This document shows, piece after piece, positions 62,787 to 64,000 of a stretch of 64,000 nt of DNA (position 1 is its first letter; each line of letters begins with the position of its first letter). The notes beneath the pieces are model-generated. The model ran no database searches. It had not been told where the DNA came from and saw nothing but the letters and a program-made list of their open reading frames with translations. The stretch comes from Diplonema japonicum (Eukaryota; Euglenozoa; Diplonemea; Diplonemida; Diplonemidae), in NCBI GenBank assembly GCA_964019335.1, contig OZ025709.1:124001-188000 (forward strand), given 5' to 3'. The translations under genes were made by a program, and so were the position numbers.

Positions 62787-64000
62787 TAAACTCAAATCGG
62801 CATGCAGTGGAGGGACATCATATTGGCTCCGCGTAATAGCATGGGGGAATAGGAGATAGAAGCTGCAGGGGGGGGTTTTTTTTTTGTTTTGTTTTGTTCC
62901 TTGAAAACCATAAAAGGAAAAAAAAGGGGGGGTTTTAATCGCAGTGCTAAAGGCCCGATAAGGGCTTTCTTTTACCAATCGGGTCTTTCTCAGAAAGCAC
63001 AGGAAAAGCATCAAAGAAACACAACAAAACATTTTTGAACATCGTTGAAGAAAAAGAACAAGAAAAGAAAACACAGAAGGGGAGGGGGGAGGTAAAGGGA
63101 GCGGCTGCTTCCCTTTCTCTTGGGTAGTTGTCTTTCTTCAAAATTCACTTTTTCATTGTATCATTTTTTTCTTAGGTTAAAAAAGAAAAAAGTAAAAGAG
63201 AATGTGCAATCGCGTCAAGACAGGAGAGGAAGTAAAACAAGAAAGAGAGGGAATCTAGCAAATTCTGAGAAATGGGAGAAATAATAAAAACTTGTGACTT
63301 GATTTTATTGGGTATGGGACCCGTGTTAAGCCTCAGAATAAAGAATAACAAATGTGACTTTTTTTTTCTTCTTTCTTTTGTATCGTTGTCAGTAAACAAA
63401 CAGAAAACTAGAAAAGTATTTTGTAAAGCCACGGAAGAATAAAATTTAAGAAAAGAAACAAAACAGGAAGCTCTTGTCAATCATAGCCATGCATTGCAGG
63501 TTACAAGACGCTCATAGGAAGAAGAAAAAATCGATTAATTCTACCTTGAACCCCCGTTTTTTTTATCAGTGGCCTCTTCTTCTCTTTTGTGTTTCTGCTT
63601 CTTCTTCATCTCACGATGGAGACCATCCATTTTACGAAGAGACGAAGGAAGAGTAAAGGAGAGAAGAGAGGGGAAGAAGGGAGACAACATCATACACACA
63701 GTCAATAATATATAGTTAGGAGTGCAACATCAACTGGGGGTGCTTACACCTGCCTCTCGGAGGGGAGAGTCTTGCTTGTCTCTCCCATGGCCACTTCGTT
63801 GGCACCACCACCACCACCGTACTTGTTCTTCCACCACCACACACCAGCTGCCGCAATGATTGCCAGCACCAGTGCCACGCCCAGCACGATGAGCACAATG
63901 GCCAAGGTCTTCTTGTCGCCCCCATTGCCGCCAGCAGGAGACAGCGTGGGGGAAGTTGTTGCAGGTGTTGTTGTTGTTCCAGGAACAGAGGTGCCTGGCG
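62787..64000. repeat. Segmental duplication, unit 2 (runs off the window)
   Basis: Direct-repeat partner of 57541-58860, ending in the 3' part of another LVIVD gene. Confidence 0.85.
63744..64000 (-). CDS. LVIVD-family membrane protein, paralogue 4 (3' end only)
   Basis: Stop at 63744-63746; 85 codons are visible and the 5' part lies beyond the window. The frame reads PGTSVPGTTTTPATTSPTLS, then GGDKKTLAIVLIVLGVALVL and the cytosolic end MGETSKTLPSERQV. It is nearly identical to the end of 58612-60915, with small indels (a TTT expansion in the stalk and a GGGG stretch after the helix). LVIVD repeats themselves are outside the window, so the family call relies on this identity. Confidence 0.8.
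   Translation of the reverse strand, partial: PGTSVPGTTTTPATTSPTLSPAGGNGGDKKTLAIVLIVLGVALVLAIIAAAGVWWWKNKYGGGGGANEVAMGETSKTLPSERQV

Larger units (their letters stand above)
60916..63743. other. 2.8-kb spacer with repeats and a transposon relic
   Basis: Repeat B (61250-61373), repeat D copies, a tandem CATAGTGCGTGTCGCAG plus A-tract unit near 61160-61250, a 7-bp CCCTGTG repeat (61914-61940), a possible piggyBac relic (61560-62000), a hairpin TTGAAC..GTTCAA near 62320 and the second half of the segmental duplication. Confidence 0.55.

Overview
Organism. The window is nuclear DNA of a eukaryotic microbe (a protist). Evidence: GT-AG introns, cytosolic ribosomal proteins uL3 and eL27, an RFC clamp-loader subunit, class III PI3-kinase Vps34, a CLC-6/7-type chloride transporter, and a TPLATE/TCUP-like subunit of the TSET adaptor complex. 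TSET is absent from animals and fungi, so an opisthokont is unlikely. Every recognisable host gene (about 26) lies on the minus strand. Long one-way arrays are known from euglenozoans (kinetoplastids, diplonemids, euglenids) and dinoflagellates. A marine euglenozoan such as a diplonemid would fit, but that is a weak inference: no spliced-leader gene or other marker is visible.

Layout, left to right. 1-3.7 kb: end of a membrane protein, a CDPF1 homologue, a UPF0598 protein, and a CUE-like/Cys-rich protein. 4.7-6.3 kb: secreted alpha-galactosidase-like enzyme. 6.7-8.5 kb and 23.4-25.3 kb: two apparently identical 1808-bp piggyBac-type elements in inverted orientation, both with a disabled transposase. 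Between them: a VOC-fold protein, CLC transporter, VPS34, a polytopic membrane protein, RFC4-like, eL27 and a kelch-type protein. 25.5-28.1 kb: a ubiquitin-like/LRR protein and a PPTC7-type PP2C phosphatase. 28.1-34.3 kb: TCUP with a very long tail of LF motifs. 34.5-39.4 kb: a small unknown protein and a SPRY-UPF1-like helicase. 42.5-64 kb: three complete and one partial LVIVD-repeat type I membrane proteins, uL3, two coiled-coil proteins and an ArsS-type radical SAM enzyme. These are separated by repeat-rich spacers.

Architecture. Spacers and introns are full of long A or T tracts, up to nearly 50 bases. Introns are very short (39-96 nt) and almost all in phase 0. Several consist largely of a T tract facing an A tract, so the intron RNA should fold into a hairpin that brings its two splice sites together. 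Many start codons follow a pure A-rich leader on the coding strand. Spacers carry small dispersed repeat families (called A to E here), some with stem-loops, and a direct segmental duplication carrying the LVIVD gene end.

Function. There is no operon-like pathway, although Vps34, CLC-6/7 and TCUP all belong to the endomembrane system. The most distinctive items are the hairpin introns, the TCUP tail, the paired piggyBac copies and the LVIVD surface-protein family.
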